Shown: one piece after another, positions 49,965 to 60,659 of the stretch
How positions within the stretch are numbered: the stretch's first letter is position 1
Layout of the letters: every line of letters starts with the position of its first letter
NCBI RefSeq assembly: GCF_020149765.1
Contig: NZ_CP083809.1
Coordinates: 2,976,001 to 3,040,000 of the forward strand
Length of the DNA stretch: 64,000 nt
Direction: 5' to 3'
Source: Pantoea agglomerans
Lineage (GTDB): Bacteria > Pseudomonadota > Gammaproteobacteria > Enterobacterales > Enterobacteriaceae
Program-made: the position numbers and the translations under genes
The notes under the pieces: generated by a model
Told to the model about the DNA's origin: nothing
Seen by the model: the letters and a program-made list of their open reading frames with translations, nothing else
The model's database searches: none

Positions 49965-50543
49965 ATGTTGAAAAAACTGTTATTTCCCCTGCTGGCCGCG
50001 TTCATTTTGGCCGGCTGCGCCACTAACAGCAATACGTTGACCATTCAGCCGAAAATCGAGCTGCCCCAGCAGGATCCGAGCCTGATGGGCGTGACCGTCA
50101 GCATCAACGGCGCCGATCAGCGCAGCGACCAGGCGCTGGCGAAAGTCAATCGCGACGGCCAGCTGGTGACCCTGACCCCGTCGCGCGACCTGCGCTTCCT
50201 GCTGCAGGAAGTGCTGGAGAAACAGATGACCGCACGCGGCTATATGATCGGCCCGGAAGGCGCTGTTGATCTGCAGATCGTGGTAAACAACCTCTATGCA
50301 GACGTTACCCAGGGCAACGTGCGCTACAGCATCACGACCAAAGCGGATATTTCGATTATCGCCACCGCGAAAAATGGCAATAAGCAGGTGAAAAACTATC
50401 GCCAGACCTACAGCGTCGAAGGCGCATTTAGCGCGACCAACGACAAGATCACCAAAGCGGTGAACTCGACGCTGGGCGATGTGATCTCCGATATGGCACA
50501 GGACACCAGCATCAACAACTTCATCAAGCAGAACGCGCACTAA
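49965..50543 (+). CDS. yajG: YajG-family lipoprotein
   Basis: A 192-residue lipoprotein, the same length as in E. coli. The signal MLKKLLFPLLAAFILAGC ends in lipobox LAGC. The body has DPSLMGVTVSINGADQRSDQ and LRFLLQEVLEKQMTARGYMI, highly conserved. The start at 49965 is aligned to E. coli; in-frame ATGs at 49953 and 49914 are alternatives. It lies 51 bp upstream of ampG in the same direction and is usually co-transcribed with it. Function is unknown. Confidence 0.93.
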   Translation: MLKKLLFPLLAAFILAGCATNSNTLTIQPKIELPQQDPSLMGVTVSINGADQRSDQALAKVNRDGQLVTLTPSRDLRFLLQEVLEKQMTARGYMIGPEGAVDLQIVVNNLYADVTQGNVRYSITTKADISIIATAKNGNKQVKNYRQTYSVEGAFSATNDKITKAVNSTLGDVISDMAQDTSINNFIKQNAH

Positions 50544-50594
50544 TCCGCCGTACTGTATGCCCGGCGCACCGCCGGGCATCGCTTCAGGGTCAGC

Positions 50595-52064
50595 ATGAAT
50601 CACTATCTTCGCATCTTCACCCAACGAAACGCCGCCGTCTTACTGCTGCTCGGCTTTGCTTCAGGCCTGCCGCTGGCGCTGACCGCCGGCACGCTGCAGG
50701 CGTGGATGACGGTAGAAAATGTCGATCTCAAAACCATCGGCTTCTTTTCGCTGGTGGGCCAGGCGTACGTCTTTAAGTTTCTCTGGTCGCCGGTTATGGA
50801 CCGCTTTACGCCGCCGTTTCTCGGTCGCCGCCGCGGCTGGCTGCTGCTGACGCAGCTGGCGCTGATCGCCGGCATCGTCGCTATGGGCTTTATGCAGCCC
50901 GGACGTGACCTGACGCTGCTCGCCGCGCTGGCGGTGCTGGTCGCCTTCTGCTCCGCTTCGCAGGATATTGTTTTCGACGCGTGGAAAACCGACGTGCTGC
51001 CGCCGGAAGAGCGCGGCAGCGGCGCCGCAATCACCGTGCTGGGCTACCGGCTGGCGATGCTGGTTTCAGGCGGGCTCGCACTCTGGCTGGCGGATCGCTA
51101 TCTCGGCTGGCAGGCAACCTACTGGCTGATGGCGCTGCTGATGCTGCCCGCGCTTATCGCTACCCTGATGGCGAGCGAGCCCGACACGCGCGCCTCCACG
51201 CCGCACTCGCTGCGCGAGGCGGTATCGCTGCCGCTAAAAGATTTTTTCCAGCGCAACAACGCCTGGCTGCTTATTACGCTTATCGTTCTTTATAAGCTGG
51301 GCGACGCTTTCGCCGCCTCGCTGACCACGACCTTCCTGATCCGCGGCGTCGGCTTTAACGCCGGCGACGTCGGGCTGGTCAATAAAACGCTCGGCCTGCT
51401 GGCGACCATTATCGGCGCGCTCTACGGCGGCGTGCTGATGCAGCGCCTGAGCCTGTTCCGCGCCCTGCTGATTTTCGGCGTGCTGCAGGCGCTCTCAAAC
51501 TTCGCCTACTGGCTGCTGGCGATGACGCCACAGCACTTGTGGAGCATGGCCAGCGCGGTCTTTGTGGAGAATCTGTGCGGCGGTATGGGCACGGCGGCTT
51601 TCGTTGCGCTGCTGATGACGCTGTGCAACAAGTCATTCTCTGCCACCCAGTTCGCTCTGCTGTCGGCGCTGTCGGCGGTAGGCCGCGTCTACGTCGGCCC
51701 GGCGGCTGGCTGGCTGGTCGAGCTCTGGGGCTGGCCCACTTTCTATGCTTTCACCGTGCTGGCAGCGCTGCCGGGTCTGCTGCTGCTGCTGCTCTGCCGC
51801 GACACCCTGAACGAGGCGCAAACCCGTGAACGCTTTCTACCCCGCACCTGCTTTGCCGCCGGCTATCGCTGGACGACGCGCCTGTTCTGCCTCGGATGCC
51901 TTTTTATCGCCCTCTGGCTGACGGCGCTGGCGTGCCAGGCGCTGGGGCTGCTGCAGAGCGTGCCGGGCGCGCTGTTTGAAACCGGCATGGCGCTGCTGGC
52001 ACTGGCAGTCTGCGGCGGCGTGGCGCTTGACTACAGGGCGCAGCGAAAAAGTGCGGCAGCGTAG
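50595..52064 (+). CDS. ampG: muropeptide permease AmpG
   Basis: MFS-type importer of GlcNAc-anhydroMurNAc peptides for cell-wall recycling, which also feeds AmpR-type beta-lactamase signalling. The 489-residue protein has about 14 membrane segments. The N-terminal AAVLLLLGFASGLPLALTAG, the loop DRFTPPFLGRRRGWLLLTQL and IVFDAWKTDVLPPEERGSGA are diagnostic. No ampC/ampR is in the window. The 457-bp gap after it (52065-52521) carries the cyo promoter region. Confidence 0.96.
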   Translation: MNHYLRIFTQRNAAVLLLLGFASGLPLALTAGTLQAWMTVENVDLKTIGFFSLVGQAYVFKFLWSPVMDRFTPPFLGRRRGWLLLTQLALIAGIVAMGFMQPGRDLTLLAALAVLVAFCSASQDIVFDAWKTDVLPPEERGSGAAITVLGYRLAMLVSGGLALWLADRYLGWQATYWLMALLMLPALIATLMASEPDTRASTPHSLREAVSLPLKDFFQRNNAWLLITLIVLYKLGDAFAASLTTTFLIRGVGFNAGDVGLVNKTLGLLATIIGALYGGVLMQRLSLFRALLIFGVLQALSNFAYWLLAMTPQHLWSMASAVFVENLCGGMGTAAFVALLMTLCNKSFSATQFALLSALSAVGRVYVGPAAGWLVELWGWPTFYAFTVLAALPGLLLLLLCRDTLNEAQTRERFLPRTCFAAGYRWTTRLFCLGCLFIALWLTALACQALGLLQSVPGALFETGMALLALAVCGGVALDYRAQRKSAAA

Positions 52065-52521
52065 CCCTGTTCATTAACTTCAGGTATTATTTCGCAAAGC
52101 AATTAAACCAGCCGCCTTCAGGGGCGGCAAAAGTTAAAATTTGTCATCCAGTGTTATTTTCCTGGAAATATTAAGATCCAGTTTTGGCATTTAGCGAACA
52201 TATTAAAAACCGGTGCGCAATTATATTGTATAAATTTCATCACACAAATGATGCAGATTTGTTAAAGAATTGAGTATCAAAAGTAAGGGTTATTCTTTCC
52301 CTGATTTCTTTAAGGATACTTTCATTGGTTTTTGTTATATTAGTGCCAACTGCTTGTCGCAGTTAATAATTTATCACCCCAGGCAACATCTGTGACACCC
52401 TTAGCAAAAGGTGTCAACACGCTGCTGACACATCCTTATGCTGGTTTACACTGCATAAACCTTCCCGTAAAATGCGCGCACACTTAAACGACAATAAGCC
52501 CTTTGTCATTGAGGTCGTTAA
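52065..52521 (+). promoter_or_regulatory. cyoABCDE upstream region with sigma-70-like promoter
   Basis: An AT-rich, gene-free 457-bp stretch. A good candidate promoter is TTTACA (52445-52450), 17 nt, TAAAAT (52468-52473), about 48 bp before cyoA. Upstream AT-rich tracts include GTTAAAG-type words compatible with ArcA sites, expected because cyo is repressed by ArcA in E. coli. I could not define an exact site. No small ORF stands out. Confidence 0.65.
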
Positions 52522-53448
52522 ATGAGACTCAGGAAATACAATAAAAGTTTGGGGATTTTGTCATTAATTGCAGGCACTTTGTTAATGAGTGGCTGCGATA
52601 ATGCGTTGTTAAATCCCAAGGGACAGATTGCACTTGAGCAACGTTCGTTGATTCTGACAGCCTTTGGCTTGATGTTGATCGTCGTTATTCCCGCAATCTT
52701 GATGGCGGTGATGTTTGCATGGAAATATCGTGCATCCAACACTGAAGCGAAGTACAGCCCTAACTGGTCGCACTCTAACAAAGTCGAAGCCGTGGTCTGG
52801 ACCATTCCGATCCTGATCATTCTCTTCCTCGGCGTGCTGACCTGGAAATCAACCCACGCGCTGGAGCCGAGCAAACCGCTGGCCTCCGACGTTAAACCGG
52901 TTGAGATCCAAGTGGTGGCGCTGGACTGGAAATGGTTGTTCATCTACCCGGAACAGGGTATTGCCACCGTTAACCAGATCGCTTTCCCGGCTAACACGCC
53001 GGTGAGCTTCAAAATTACCTCTAACTCCGTTATGAACTCCTTCTTTATTCCAACGCTCGGCAGCCAGATCTACGCCATGGCGGGCATGCAGACCAAACTG
53101 CACCTGATCGCCAATGAGCCGGGGACGTTCGACGGTATTTCCTCGAACTTCAGTGGTCGAGGTTTCTCTGGTATGAAGTTCAAAGCCATTGCAACCAAGG
53201 ACGATGCGGAGTTCCAGCAGTGGGTCGCCAAAGTTAAAGCGGCGCCTAACACGCTGACCACTATGGAAGATTTCGAGAAAGTTGCCGTACCAAGCGAAAA
53301 TCATCCGGTGGAATATTTCTCTTCAGCGAATCCTGAACTGTTCAAGCAAGTTATTGCTAAGTTCATGACCAGCCACGGGAAAATGGACATGTCTCAGCAC
53401 GAAGGCATGGACATGAGTCATACCGCTTCCGCGGGAGCCGAGGAATAA
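52522..53448 (+). CDS. cyoA: cytochrome bo3 ubiquinol oxidase subunit II CyoA
   Basis: Lipoprotein subunit of the aerobic terminal oxidase, 308 residues. The signal ends in lipobox LMSGC (Cys about 25), followed by two membrane helices ([39 protein letters not shown]) and a cupredoxin-like periplasmic domain that lacks CuA ligands ([20 protein letters not shown]). The C-terminus is methionine/histidine-rich ([16 protein letters not shown]), unlike E. coli. GAGGTCGTTAA precedes the ATG. It is first in cyoABCDE. Confidence 0.97.
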   Translation: MRLRKYNKSLGILSLIAGTLLMSGCDNALLNPKGQIALEQRSLILTAFGLMLIVVIPAILMAVMFAWKYRASNTEAKYSPNWSHSNKVEAVVWTIPILIILFLGVLTWKSTHALEPSKPLASDVKPVEIQVVALDWKWLFIYPEQGIATVNQIAFPANTPVSFKITSNSVMNSFFIPTLGSQIYAMAGMQTKLHLIANEPGTFDGISSNFSGRGFSGMKFKAIATKDDAEFQQWVAKVKAAPNTLTTMEDFEKVAVPSENHPVEYFSSANPELFKQVIAKFMTSHGKMDMSQHEGMDMSHTASAGAEE

Positions 53449-53452
53449 TACG

Positions 53453-55435
53453 ATGTTCGGAAAATTAACACTGGATGCAGTGCCGTACCATGAGCCGATT
53501 ATCATGGTTACGGTTGCCGGGATCATCATTGGTGGTCTGGCAATCATCGCTGCCCTAACCTACTTTGGTAAATGGCAGTACCTGTGGTCGGAATGGCTCA
53601 CCTCCGTCGACCATAAAAAACTGGGTATCATGTATATCATCATGGCGTTCGTCATGCTGCTGCGCGGCTTCGCCGATGCCATCATGATGCGTACCCAGCA
53701 GGTAATGGCTTCCGCCGGGGAAGCTGGCATACTTCCACCGCACCACTACGACCAGATCTTTACCGCGCACGGCGTGATTATGATCTTCTTCGTGGCGATG
53801 CCTTTCGTGGTAGGTCTGATGAACATCGCGGTTCCGCTGCAAATCGGCGCGCGCGACGTTGCATTCCCGTTCCTGAACAACCTGAGCTTCTGGTTTACCG
53901 CGGTCGGTGTGATCCTGGTTAACCTGTCGCTGGGCGTGGGCGAGTTTGCACAGACCGGCTGGCTGGCCTATCCGCCGCTTTCAGGCGCGGAGTACAGTCC
54001 TGGCGTCGGGGTCGACTACTGGATCTGGAGTCTCCAGCTTTCCGGTATCGGGACCACGCTGACCGGTATCAACTTCTTCGTGACCATTCTGAAGATGCGT
54101 GCGCCGGGCATGGACCTGTTCAAAATGCCGGTATTTACCTGGGCTTCTCTTTGCACCAACGTCCTGATTATCGCTGCGTTCCCGGTTCTGACCGTGACCC
54201 TGGCGCTGTTGACGCTTGATCGTTACCTTGGCTTCCATTTCTTTACCAATGATATGGGCGGTAACATGATGATGTACGTCAACCTGATCTGGGTCTGGGG
54301 TCATCCGGAAGTGTACATCCTGGTTCTGCCGGTATTTGGCGTCTTCTCTGAAGTCACTGCGACCTTCTCGAAAAAGCGTCTGTTTGGCTACACCTCACTG
54401 GTTTGGGCAACTATCGCCATCACCGTACTGTCGTTCATCGTCTGGCTGCACCACTTCTTCACCATGGGTGCGGGCGCGAACGTTAACGCCTTCTTCGGTA
54501 TTATGACGATGATTATCGCCATCCCGACCGGTGTGAAAATCTTTAACTGGCTGTTCACCATGTATCAGGGTCGCATCGTGATGCACTCTGCCATGCTGTG
54601 GACCGTAGGCTTCCTGGTCACCTTCTCTGTCGGTGGTATGACCGGCGTTCTGCTGGCGGTGCCGGGCGCAGACTTCGTGCTGCACAACAGCCTGTTCCTG
54701 ATTGCGCACTTCCATAACGTCATCATCGGCGGCGTGGTATTCGGTTGTATGGCTGGCGTGACCTACTGGTTCCCGAAAGCCTTCGGCTTTACCCTGAACG
54801 AAACCTGGGGCAAACGCGCCTTCTGGTTCTGGATCATCGGCTTCTTCGTTGCCTTTATGCCGCTCTACGTGCTGGGCTTCATGGGGATGACCCGTCGTCT
54901 GAGCCAGGATATCGATCCGCAGTTCCACTCTCTGCTGGTTGTTGCCGCAGTGGGTGCAGCGCTGATCGCGTGCGGTATCATCAGCCAGGTCATCATGTTC
55001 TACGTCTCTGTGCGTGACCGTCATCAGAACCGCGATCTGACCGGTGACCCGTGGGGCGGTCGTACGCTGGAGTGGGCAACCTCTTCACCGCCGCCGTTCT
55101 ACAACTTTGCCACTATCCCGCATATCCACGAGCGCGACGCGTTCTGGGAAATGAAAGAGAAAGGCGAAGCGTACAAGCAGCCGGCGAAATATGAAGAGAT
55201 TCATATGCCGAAGAACAGCGGCGCGGCTATCGTGATCGCAGCCTTCGCAACGGTATTCGGTTTTGCCGCCATCTGGCATATCTGGTGGCTGGCTGGCCTG
55301 AGCTTCCTGGGCATGATCGTGACCTGGATTGTGAAGAGCTTCGACGAAGACGTGGACTACTACGTTCCGGTTGCCGAGATTGAGAAGATCGAAAAGCAGC
55401 ACTTTGACGATATTAGCAAAGCGGGTCTGAAATAA
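53453..55435 (+). CDS. cyoB: cytochrome bo3 oxidase subunit I CyoB
   Basis: Catalytic haem-copper subunit of 660 residues with about 15 membrane helices. Haem and CuB ligands are visible: His in FTAHGVIM, His-Tyr pair in WGHPEVYI, double His in WLHHFFTM and two His in [12 protein letters not shown]. It reduces O2 with ubiquinol electrons and pumps protons. It starts 4 bp after the cyoA stop and ends overlapping cyoC (TAATG). Confidence 0.98.
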   Translation: MFGKLTLDAVPYHEPIIMVTVAGIIIGGLAIIAALTYFGKWQYLWSEWLTSVDHKKLGIMYIIMAFVMLLRGFADAIMMRTQQVMASAGEAGILPPHHYDQIFTAHGVIMIFFVAMPFVVGLMNIAVPLQIGARDVAFPFLNNLSFWFTAVGVILVNLSLGVGEFAQTGWLAYPPLSGAEYSPGVGVDYWIWSLQLSGIGTTLTGINFFVTILKMRAPGMDLFKMPVFTWASLCTNVLIIAAFPVLTVTLALLTLDRYLGFHFFTNDMGGNMMMYVNLIWVWGHPEVYILVLPVFGVFSEVTATFSKKRLFGYTSLVWATIAITVLSFIVWLHHFFTMGAGANVNAFFGIMTMIIAIPTGVKIFNWLFTMYQGRIVMHSAMLWTVGFLVTFSVGGMTGVLLAVPGADFVLHNSLFLIAHFHNVIIGGVVFGCMAGVTYWFPKAFGFTLNETWGKRAFWFWIIGFFVAFMPLYVLGFMGMTRRLSQDIDPQFHSLLVVAAVGAALIACGIISQVIMFYVSVRDRHQNRDLTGDPWGGRTLEWATSSPPPFYNFATIPHIHERDAFWEMKEKGEAYKQPAKYEEIHMPKNSGAAIVIAAFATVFGFAAIWHIWWLAGLSFLGMIVTWIVKSFDEDVDYYVPVAEIEKIEKQHFDDISKAGLK

Positions 55436-56052
55436 TGTCGACTGAAACTCTGACAAAACACCACCACGACGCCCATGCGGAGCATGGGCATCACGATGCA
55501 GGAGCCAATAAGGTCTTTGGCTTCTGGATCTACCTGATGAGTGACTGCATTATCTTCGCAACCCTGTTTGCGACCTATGCGGTTATGGTCAACAGCACTG
55601 CCGGTGGCCCGGCAGGCAAAGACATCTTCGAACTGCCGTTCGTTCTGGGCGAAACAGCGCTGCTGCTGCTGAGCTCCATCACCTACGGTATGGCGGTTAT
55701 CGCCATGAACCACGACAAGAAAAGCTCGGTCCTTAGCTGGCTGGCGCTGACTTTCCTGTTCGGTCTTGGCTTTATCTGCATGGAGATCTATGAGTTCCAT
55801 CATCTGATCGAAGAAGGCTTCGGCCCGAATCGCAGCGGCTTCCTGTCAGGCTTCTTTACCCTGGTAGGCACCCACGGTCTGCACGTTACCTGCGGCCTGA
55901 TCTGGATGCTGGTGCTGATGTTCCAGATTGCCAAACGTGGGCTGACGTCGACTAACCATACTCGTATCCTCTGCCTGAGCCTGTTCTGGCACTTCCTGGA
56001 TGTGGTGTGGATCTGCGTATTTACCATTGTCTATCTGATGGGAGTCATGTAA
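55435..56052 (+). CDS. cyoC: cytochrome bo3 oxidase subunit III CyoC
   Basis: A 205-residue membrane subunit with five helices. It starts with a histidine-rich tail ([15 protein letters not shown]), then [20 protein letters not shown], and ends [20 protein letters not shown], the conserved family end. Its ATG overlaps the cyoB stop, and its stop overlaps the cyoD start, each by one base. Confidence 0.97.
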   Translation: MSTETLTKHHHDAHAEHGHHDAGANKVFGFWIYLMSDCIIFATLFATYAVMVNSTAGGPAGKDIFELPFVLGETALLLLSSITYGMAVIAMNHDKKSSVLSWLALTFLFGLGFICMEIYEFHHLIEEGFGPNRSGFLSGFFTLVGTHGLHVTCGLIWMLVLMFQIAKRGLTSTNHTRILCLSLFWHFLDVVWICVFTIVYLMGVM

Positions 56053-56384
56053 TGAGTCATTCAGCTAACGGAAATGTTGTTCCGCACAGCAGCGTGAAGT
56101 CCTACATGATCGGCTTCATCCTCTCTGTCATCCTGACCGGTATTCCGTTCTGGATGGTGATGAGCGGCGAGTCATCTCAAGGTATGACCCTGGGCGTCGT
56201 GGTTGCCTGCGCAGTTATCCAGGTCGTTGTTCACCTGATCTACTTCCTGCATCTGGACACTAAGTCTGAAGGCGGCTGGAACATGGTAGCCATCGTCTTC
56301 TCGGCGGTCATTATTCTGATCGTCGTGGTTGGCTCGCTGTGGATTATGTGGAACCTCAACTACAACATGATGGTTCACTAAAGA
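56052..56384 (+). CDS. cyoD: cytochrome bo3 oxidase subunit IV CyoD
   Basis: Small assembly-related subunit of 109-110 residues with three membrane helices ([60 protein letters not shown]). It starts [14 protein letters not shown] at 56052 by a TAATG overlap with cyoC, and ends NMMVH at the TAA at 56379-56381. The last three bases of the listed span are downstream spacer. cyoE starts at 56393. Confidence 0.93.
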
Positions 56385-56392
56385 GTCGCGTA

Positions 56393-57280
56393 ATGATTAA
56401 GCAATACCTGCAAGTAACAAAACCAGGAATTATTTTCGGGAATTTAATTTCTGTGATCGGCGGATTTCTGCTGGCTTCAAAAGGCAGCATTGATTACGCC
56501 CTGTTTCTCACCTCGCTGATCGGCGTATCGCTGGTTGTCGCCTCAGGTTGTGTTTTCAACAACGTGATCGACCGCGATATCGACGTCAAGATGGAGAGAA
56601 CCCGGAATCGAGTGCTGGTTAAAGGCCTCATCTCTGCGAAAGTAAGCCTGATTTATGCTACCGCGCTGGGTATTGCTGGCTTTGCGTTGCTTTACTTTGG
56701 TGCCAATCCGCTGGCCATGTGGCTGGCGGTCATGGGCTTTGTGGTTTACGTCGGTATTTACAGCCTCTACATGAAGCGTCACTCGGTTTACGGGACGCTG
56801 ATTGGCAGCCTGTCTGGCGCCGCACCCCCGGTGATTGGCTACTGCGCCGTCACCGGTGAGTTTGACGCGGGCGCGCTGATCCTGCTGGCGATCTTTAGCC
56901 TGTGGCAGATGCCGCACTCCTATGCGATTGCCATCTTCCGCTTTAAAGATTACCAGGCGGCGAACATCCCGGTTCTGCCGGTGGTAAAAGGCATCTCCGT
57001 GGCGAAGAATCATATTACGCTCTACATTCTGGCGTTTATGATCGCTACGCTGATGCTGACGCTGGGCGGCTACGCGGGCTATAAATATCTGGTGGTCGCG
57101 GCGGCCGTAAGCGTATGGTGGCTGGGAATGGCGTTATCAGGCTACAAGACCTCGAACGATCGTGTCTGGGCGCGTAAGCTGTTCGTCTTCTCTATCGTGG
57201 CTATCACCGCGCTGAGCGTGATGATGTCGGTGGACTTTATGGCCCCGGCGTCAAAAGACCTGCTGACCTACGTGTGGTAA
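56393..57280 (+). CDS. cyoE: protohaem IX farnesyltransferase CyoE
   Basis: Makes haem O by adding a farnesyl group to haem B, for the CyoB active site. It has 295 residues and nine membrane helices (UbiA family). The prenyl-diphosphate/Mg site is [20 protein letters not shown] (about residues 58-77); the second is in [18 protein letters not shown]. The ATG at 56393 is 11 bp after the cyoD stop; an in-frame ATG inside cyoD is rejected. It is last in the operon, followed by a terminator. Confidence 0.97.
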   Translation: MIKQYLQVTKPGIIFGNLISVIGGFLLASKGSIDYALFLTSLIGVSLVVASGCVFNNVIDRDIDVKMERTRNRVLVKGLISAKVSLIYATALGIAGFALLYFGANPLAMWLAVMGFVVYVGIYSLYMKRHSVYGTLIGSLSGAAPPVIGYCAVTGEFDAGALILLAIFSLWQMPHSYAIAIFRFKDYQAANIPVLPVVKGISVAKNHITLYILAFMIATLMLTLGGYAGYKYLVVAAAVSVWWLGMALSGYKTSNDRVWARKLFVFSIVAITALSVMMSVDFMAPASKDLLTYVW

Positions 57281-57301
57281 AGCCGCACGCTAAGATCTGC
57301 T

Positions 57302-57330
57302 AAGGGCGCGATTTCGCGCCCTTTCTTTTT
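57302..57330 (+). terminator. cyo operon terminator
   Basis: AAGGGCGCG ATTT CGCGCCCTT followed by TCTTTTT, 21 bp after the cyoE stop. Confidence 0.92.
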
Positions 57331-57411
57331 GTTACCACTTCTTAAACACTATTATTTTACCCGCCCTGCCCTGCTCCCTAAAATAGATACGGCAAACTTA
57401 CAGAGGTTGGA

Positions 57412-58776
57412 ATGAACGATAATAAAATGACGCCGGTGGAGCTGCGCGCCACATGGGGTTTGGGCACGGTATTTTCCCTGCGTATGCTGGGCATGTTTAT
57501 GGTCCTGCCGGTATTAACCACCTACGGCATGGCTCTCCAGGGCGCAAGTGAAACGCTTATCGGTCTGGCGATCGGCATCTATGGCCTGGCGCAAGCGATC
57601 TTTCAAATTCCTTTCGGCCTGCTCTCTGACCGCATCGGCCGTAAGCCGCTGATTGTCGGCGGCCTGCTGCTGTTCGTACTCGGCAGCCTTATCGCCGCGA
57701 CCACCACCTCTATCTGGGGCATTATTCTCGGCCGCGCCTTGCAGGGCTCCGGCGCTATCGCCGCCGCCGTGATGGCGCTGCTCTCCGACTTAACCCGCGA
57801 ACAGAATCGCACCAAGGCAATGGCCTTTATCGGCATCAGCTTCGGCGTCACCTTCGCCATTGCGATGGTGGTCGGCCCGATCGTTACCCACGCCCTCGGC
57901 CTGCACGCGCTGTTCTGGATGATCGCTATTCTCGCCTCGCTGGGTATCGTGATTACGCTGCTGGTGGTGCCCAGCGCGCCCGGCCATGTGCTGAACCGCG
58001 AATCGGGCATGGTAAAAGGCAGCTTCCGCAAGGTGCTCGGCAATTCGCGACTGATCAAACTTAACGTCGGCATTCTCTGTCTGCATATTTTGCTGATGTC
58101 CAGCTTCGTCGCCCTGCCCGGCCAGTTCGAGCAGGCGGGTCTGCCCGCCGCCGAACACTGGAAAATCTATCTGGTGACGATGCTGATCGCCTTTGTCGGC
58201 GTGGTGCCCTTTATTATCTACGCCGAGGTAAAGCGCCGCATGAAGCGGGTATTCGTCGCCTGCGTCGGCTTAATCGTTATTGCAGAGATCGTGCTGTGGG
58301 GCGCGGAAGACCACTTCTGGACGCTGGTAATCGGCGTGCAGCTCTTTTTCCTCGCCTTTAACCTGATGGAGGCGATTCTGCCGTCGCTGGTGAGCAAAGA
58401 GTCGCCGGCCGGCTATAAAGGCACGGCGATGGGGCTCTATTCCACCAGCCAGTTTATCGGCGTGGCGATTGGCGGCAGCCTCGGCGGCTGGGTATTTGGC
58501 CATTTCGATGCGCAGACCGTGTTTCTGGTGGGCGCCATCGTGGCGGCGCTCTGGCTGTTTGTCGCCATGACCATGCAGGAGCCGCCCTACGTCAGCAGCC
58601 TGCGTATCGTGCTGAGCGATAAGGCGCTGGCGCAGCCGAACCTGGAACAGCGCCTGAAAGCCCAGCCGGGCGTATCGGCGGTGCTGATCGTGCCGGAAGA
58701 GAAAAGCGCCTATATCAAGATCGACAGTAAAGTCACCAGCCGCCCTGAGCTGGAGGCGCTGCTGGCAAGCAGCTAG
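57412..58776 (+). CDS. yajR: MFS transporter YajR
   Basis: A 454-residue major facilitator protein, probably a proton-coupled exporter of unknown substrate. It has twelve membrane helices with motif A DRIGRKPLIVGG after helix 2. The extra C-terminal YAM domain (residues about 390-454: SSLRIVLSDKALAQPNLEQR, VSAVLIVPEEKSAYIKID) is a ferredoxin-like fold specific to YajR. AGAGGTTGGA precedes the ATG. It follows cyoE as in E. coli. Confidence 0.95.
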   Translation: MNDNKMTPVELRATWGLGTVFSLRMLGMFMVLPVLTTYGMALQGASETLIGLAIGIYGLAQAIFQIPFGLLSDRIGRKPLIVGGLLLFVLGSLIAATTTSIWGIILGRALQGSGAIAAAVMALLSDLTREQNRTKAMAFIGISFGVTFAIAMVVGPIVTHALGLHALFWMIAILASLGIVITLLVVPSAPGHVLNRESGMVKGSFRKVLGNSRLIKLNVGILCLHILLMSSFVALPGQFEQAGLPAAEHWKIYLVTMLIAFVGVVPFIIYAEVKRRMKRVFVACVGLIVIAEIVLWGAEDHFWTLVIGVQLFFLAFNLMEAILPSLVSKESPAGYKGTAMGLYSTSQFIGVAIGGSLGGWVFGHFDAQTVFLVGAIVAALWLFVAMTMQEPPYVSSLRIVLSDKALAQPNLEQRLKAQPGVSAVLIVPEEKSAYIKIDSKVTSRPELEALLASS

Positions 58777-58804
58777 CGCGCAGAGGCTTCTTTGCGCTGA
58801 AACA

Positions 58805-58831
58805 AAAGAACCGGCTTCGCGCCGGTTCTTT
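58805..58831. terminator. yajR/adh convergent terminator
   Basis: AAAGAACCGGC TTCGC GCCGGTTCTTT, an 11-bp stem between convergent genes; flanking TGCTTTT on the plus and GTTTC on the minus strand. Confidence 0.85.
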
Positions 58832-58847
58832 GCTTTTCACGCCAGCG

Positions 58848-59873
58848 TTAAAGTGACATATCCACCACGATCCGCCCCTCAATTTTTCCGGCGTGCATAC
58901 GTTCAAAGATGGAGTTGATATTACTCAGCGGCTCGACGGCAATGGTCGCTTTCACCTTATGCCGTCCGGCAAAATCGAGCGCCTCCTGCAAATCTTTTCG
59001 GGTCCCCACGATAGAGCCACGCACCGTGATACCGTCCAGTACCATATCAAAGATAGAGAGATCGAACTTGCCCGGCGGCAGCCCGTTAAGCACCATGGTT
59101 CCGCCGCGCCGCAGCGTGCCAATCGCCTGTTCAAAGGCCGCTGGCGACACGGCGGTGACCAGCGCGGCATGTGCGCCGCCAAACTGCGCGTGGAACACCT
59201 TCGCCGGATCGTCTTTACGTGCGTTCACCACCACGCTGGCACCGAGACGCTGCGCAAAAGCCAGCTTCTCATCGTCCACGTCTACCGCAGCCACGTTAAG
59301 CCCCATCGCCACCGCATACTGCACCGCCAGGTGACCCAGCCCCCCGATACCGGAAATCACCACCCAGTTTCCAGGTCTGGCTTCCGTCATTTTCAGCCCT
59401 TTATAGACCGTCACCCCGGCGCAGAGGATCGGCGCCACGTCGGCATACTCAAGGTTATCGGGCAGAATGCCGACGTAGTTGGCATCGGCCAGACAATACT
59501 CCGCAAAGCTGCCGTTAACCGAGTAGCCCGCATTCTGCTGCTCATGACAGAGCGTCTCCCAGCTATCGAGACAGTGCTCGCAGTGGCCGCACGCCGAATA
59601 GAGCCAGGGCACGCCAACGCGATCGCCCAGCTTAAGATGAGTAACGTTCGGCCCGACGGCCACAACCTCGCCAACCCCTTCATGACCGGGAATAAAAGGC
59701 GGCACGGGTTTAACGGGCCAGTCGCCCTCTGCCGCATGAAGATCGGTATGGCAAACGCCGGTCGCGGCAATTTTGACCAGCACCTGTCCTGCGCCAACTT
59801 CTGGTACCGGCACCTGCTCAATAACCAGCGGTGCACCAAACGCCTTAACCACGGCAGCTTTCATCATTTTCAT
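58848..59873 (-). CDS. zinc-dependent alcohol dehydrogenase (AdhP-like)
   Basis: Oxidises or forms primary alcohols with NAD. It is a 341-residue medium-chain dehydrogenase. Catalytic zinc ligands are in GVCHTDLH and GHEGVGEVV, the structural zinc is held by four cysteines ([15 protein letters not shown]), and the Rossmann motif is [13 protein letters not shown]. It is close to enterobacterial AdhP, but the N-terminus carries an extra MKM before MKAAVV. AGGAG lies 9 nt before the ATG at 59873. It sits between yajR and yajQ, which adjoin in E. coli, so it is an insertion. The physiological substrate is uncertain. Confidence 0.9.
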   Translation of the reverse strand: MKMMKAAVVKAFGAPLVIEQVPVPEVGAGQVLVKIAATGVCHTDLHAAEGDWPVKPVPPFIPGHEGVGEVVAVGPNVTHLKLGDRVGVPWLYSACGHCEHCLDSWETLCHEQQNAGYSVNGSFAEYCLADANYVGILPDNLEYADVAPILCAGVTVYKGLKMTEARPGNWVVISGIGGLGHLAVQYAVAMGLNVAAVDVDDEKLAFAQRLGASVVVNARKDDPAKVFHAQFGGAHAALVTAVSPAAFEQAIGTLRRGGTMVLNGLPPGKFDLSIFDMVLDGITVRGSIVGTRKDLQEALDFAGRHKVKATIAVEPLSNINSIFERMHAGKIEGRIVVDMSL

Positions 59874-60029
59874 GACTTCTTTCTCCTGTTTAGGGTTCCA
59901 TCAAGAGATTTGCACACCTTTGGCGGAAAGCCTACCGATTTAACGCAGCGGGAGAGGGAGAAACAGGCGGAACGCCAGGGGGAGTAAGCAAAGCGTGCGG
60001 CAGATCACCTGCCGCACGCCTGAAGAGGA

Positions 60030-60521
60030 TTAATCGCGGAAATTCTTGAACTGGAACGGCTGGCCAAGATTGCCGCCGCGCACCAGCGCCATCGCCCCCT
60101 GCAAATCGTCGCGCGACTTGCCGGTAACGCGCAGTGAATCGCCCTGAATCTGCGTCTGCACTTTCAGCTTGCTGTCTTTGATCAGCTTAACGATTTTTTT
60201 CGCGACCTCAGTCTCAATCCCTTTTTTCATTTTGGCATCGACGCTCCAGCTCTTACCGCTGTGCTCGATCTCCTCTGGGATATCGAGCGCGGCGCCCTCA
60301 ATGCCGCGCTTGAGCATCTTCTCACGCAGCATATCCACCAGCTGTTTCACCTGAAAATCGGACTCGCTGGTTACTTTGATGGTTTCACTCTTTTCGTTGA
60401 GCTCAAAACTGGCGCTCACGTTGCGAAAATCGAAGCGGGTCGTTAATTCACGGTTGGCATTTTCGACCGCGTTGCGGACTTCCTGCATGTCGATTTCTGA
60501 AACGATATCGAAAGATGGCAT
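60030..60521 (-). CDS. yajQ: YajQ family nucleotide-binding protein
   Basis: A 163-residue protein of two ferredoxin-like domains. It starts [20 protein letters not shown] and ends [14 protein letters not shown], both highly conserved. Homologues bind cyclic-di-GMP or nucleic acid (XC_3703 in Xanthomonas), but the enterobacterial role is unsettled. AGGAGAAGAAGAG precedes the ATG at 60521; the ATG at 60554 lies upstream of that site. It diverges from panE. Confidence 0.96.
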   Translation of the reverse strand: MPSFDIVSEIDMQEVRNAVENANRELTTRFDFRNVSASFELNEKSETIKVTSESDFQVKQLVDMLREKMLKRGIEGAALDIPEEIEHSGKSWSVDAKMKKGIETEVAKKIVKLIKDSKLKVQTQIQGDSLRVTGKSRDDLQGAMALVRGGNLGQPFQFKNFRD

Positions 60522-60659
60522 CTCTTCTTCTCCTGACGCTAAAGTGACATGCATAATACGCGTCTTGCCGCACTAAACAAAATCAGGCTGCGCACAACGC
60601 TATACTTATTATCGCTGTGTATAACAGAACAAACGACAACCCCGGATACGGGAGGCAGT

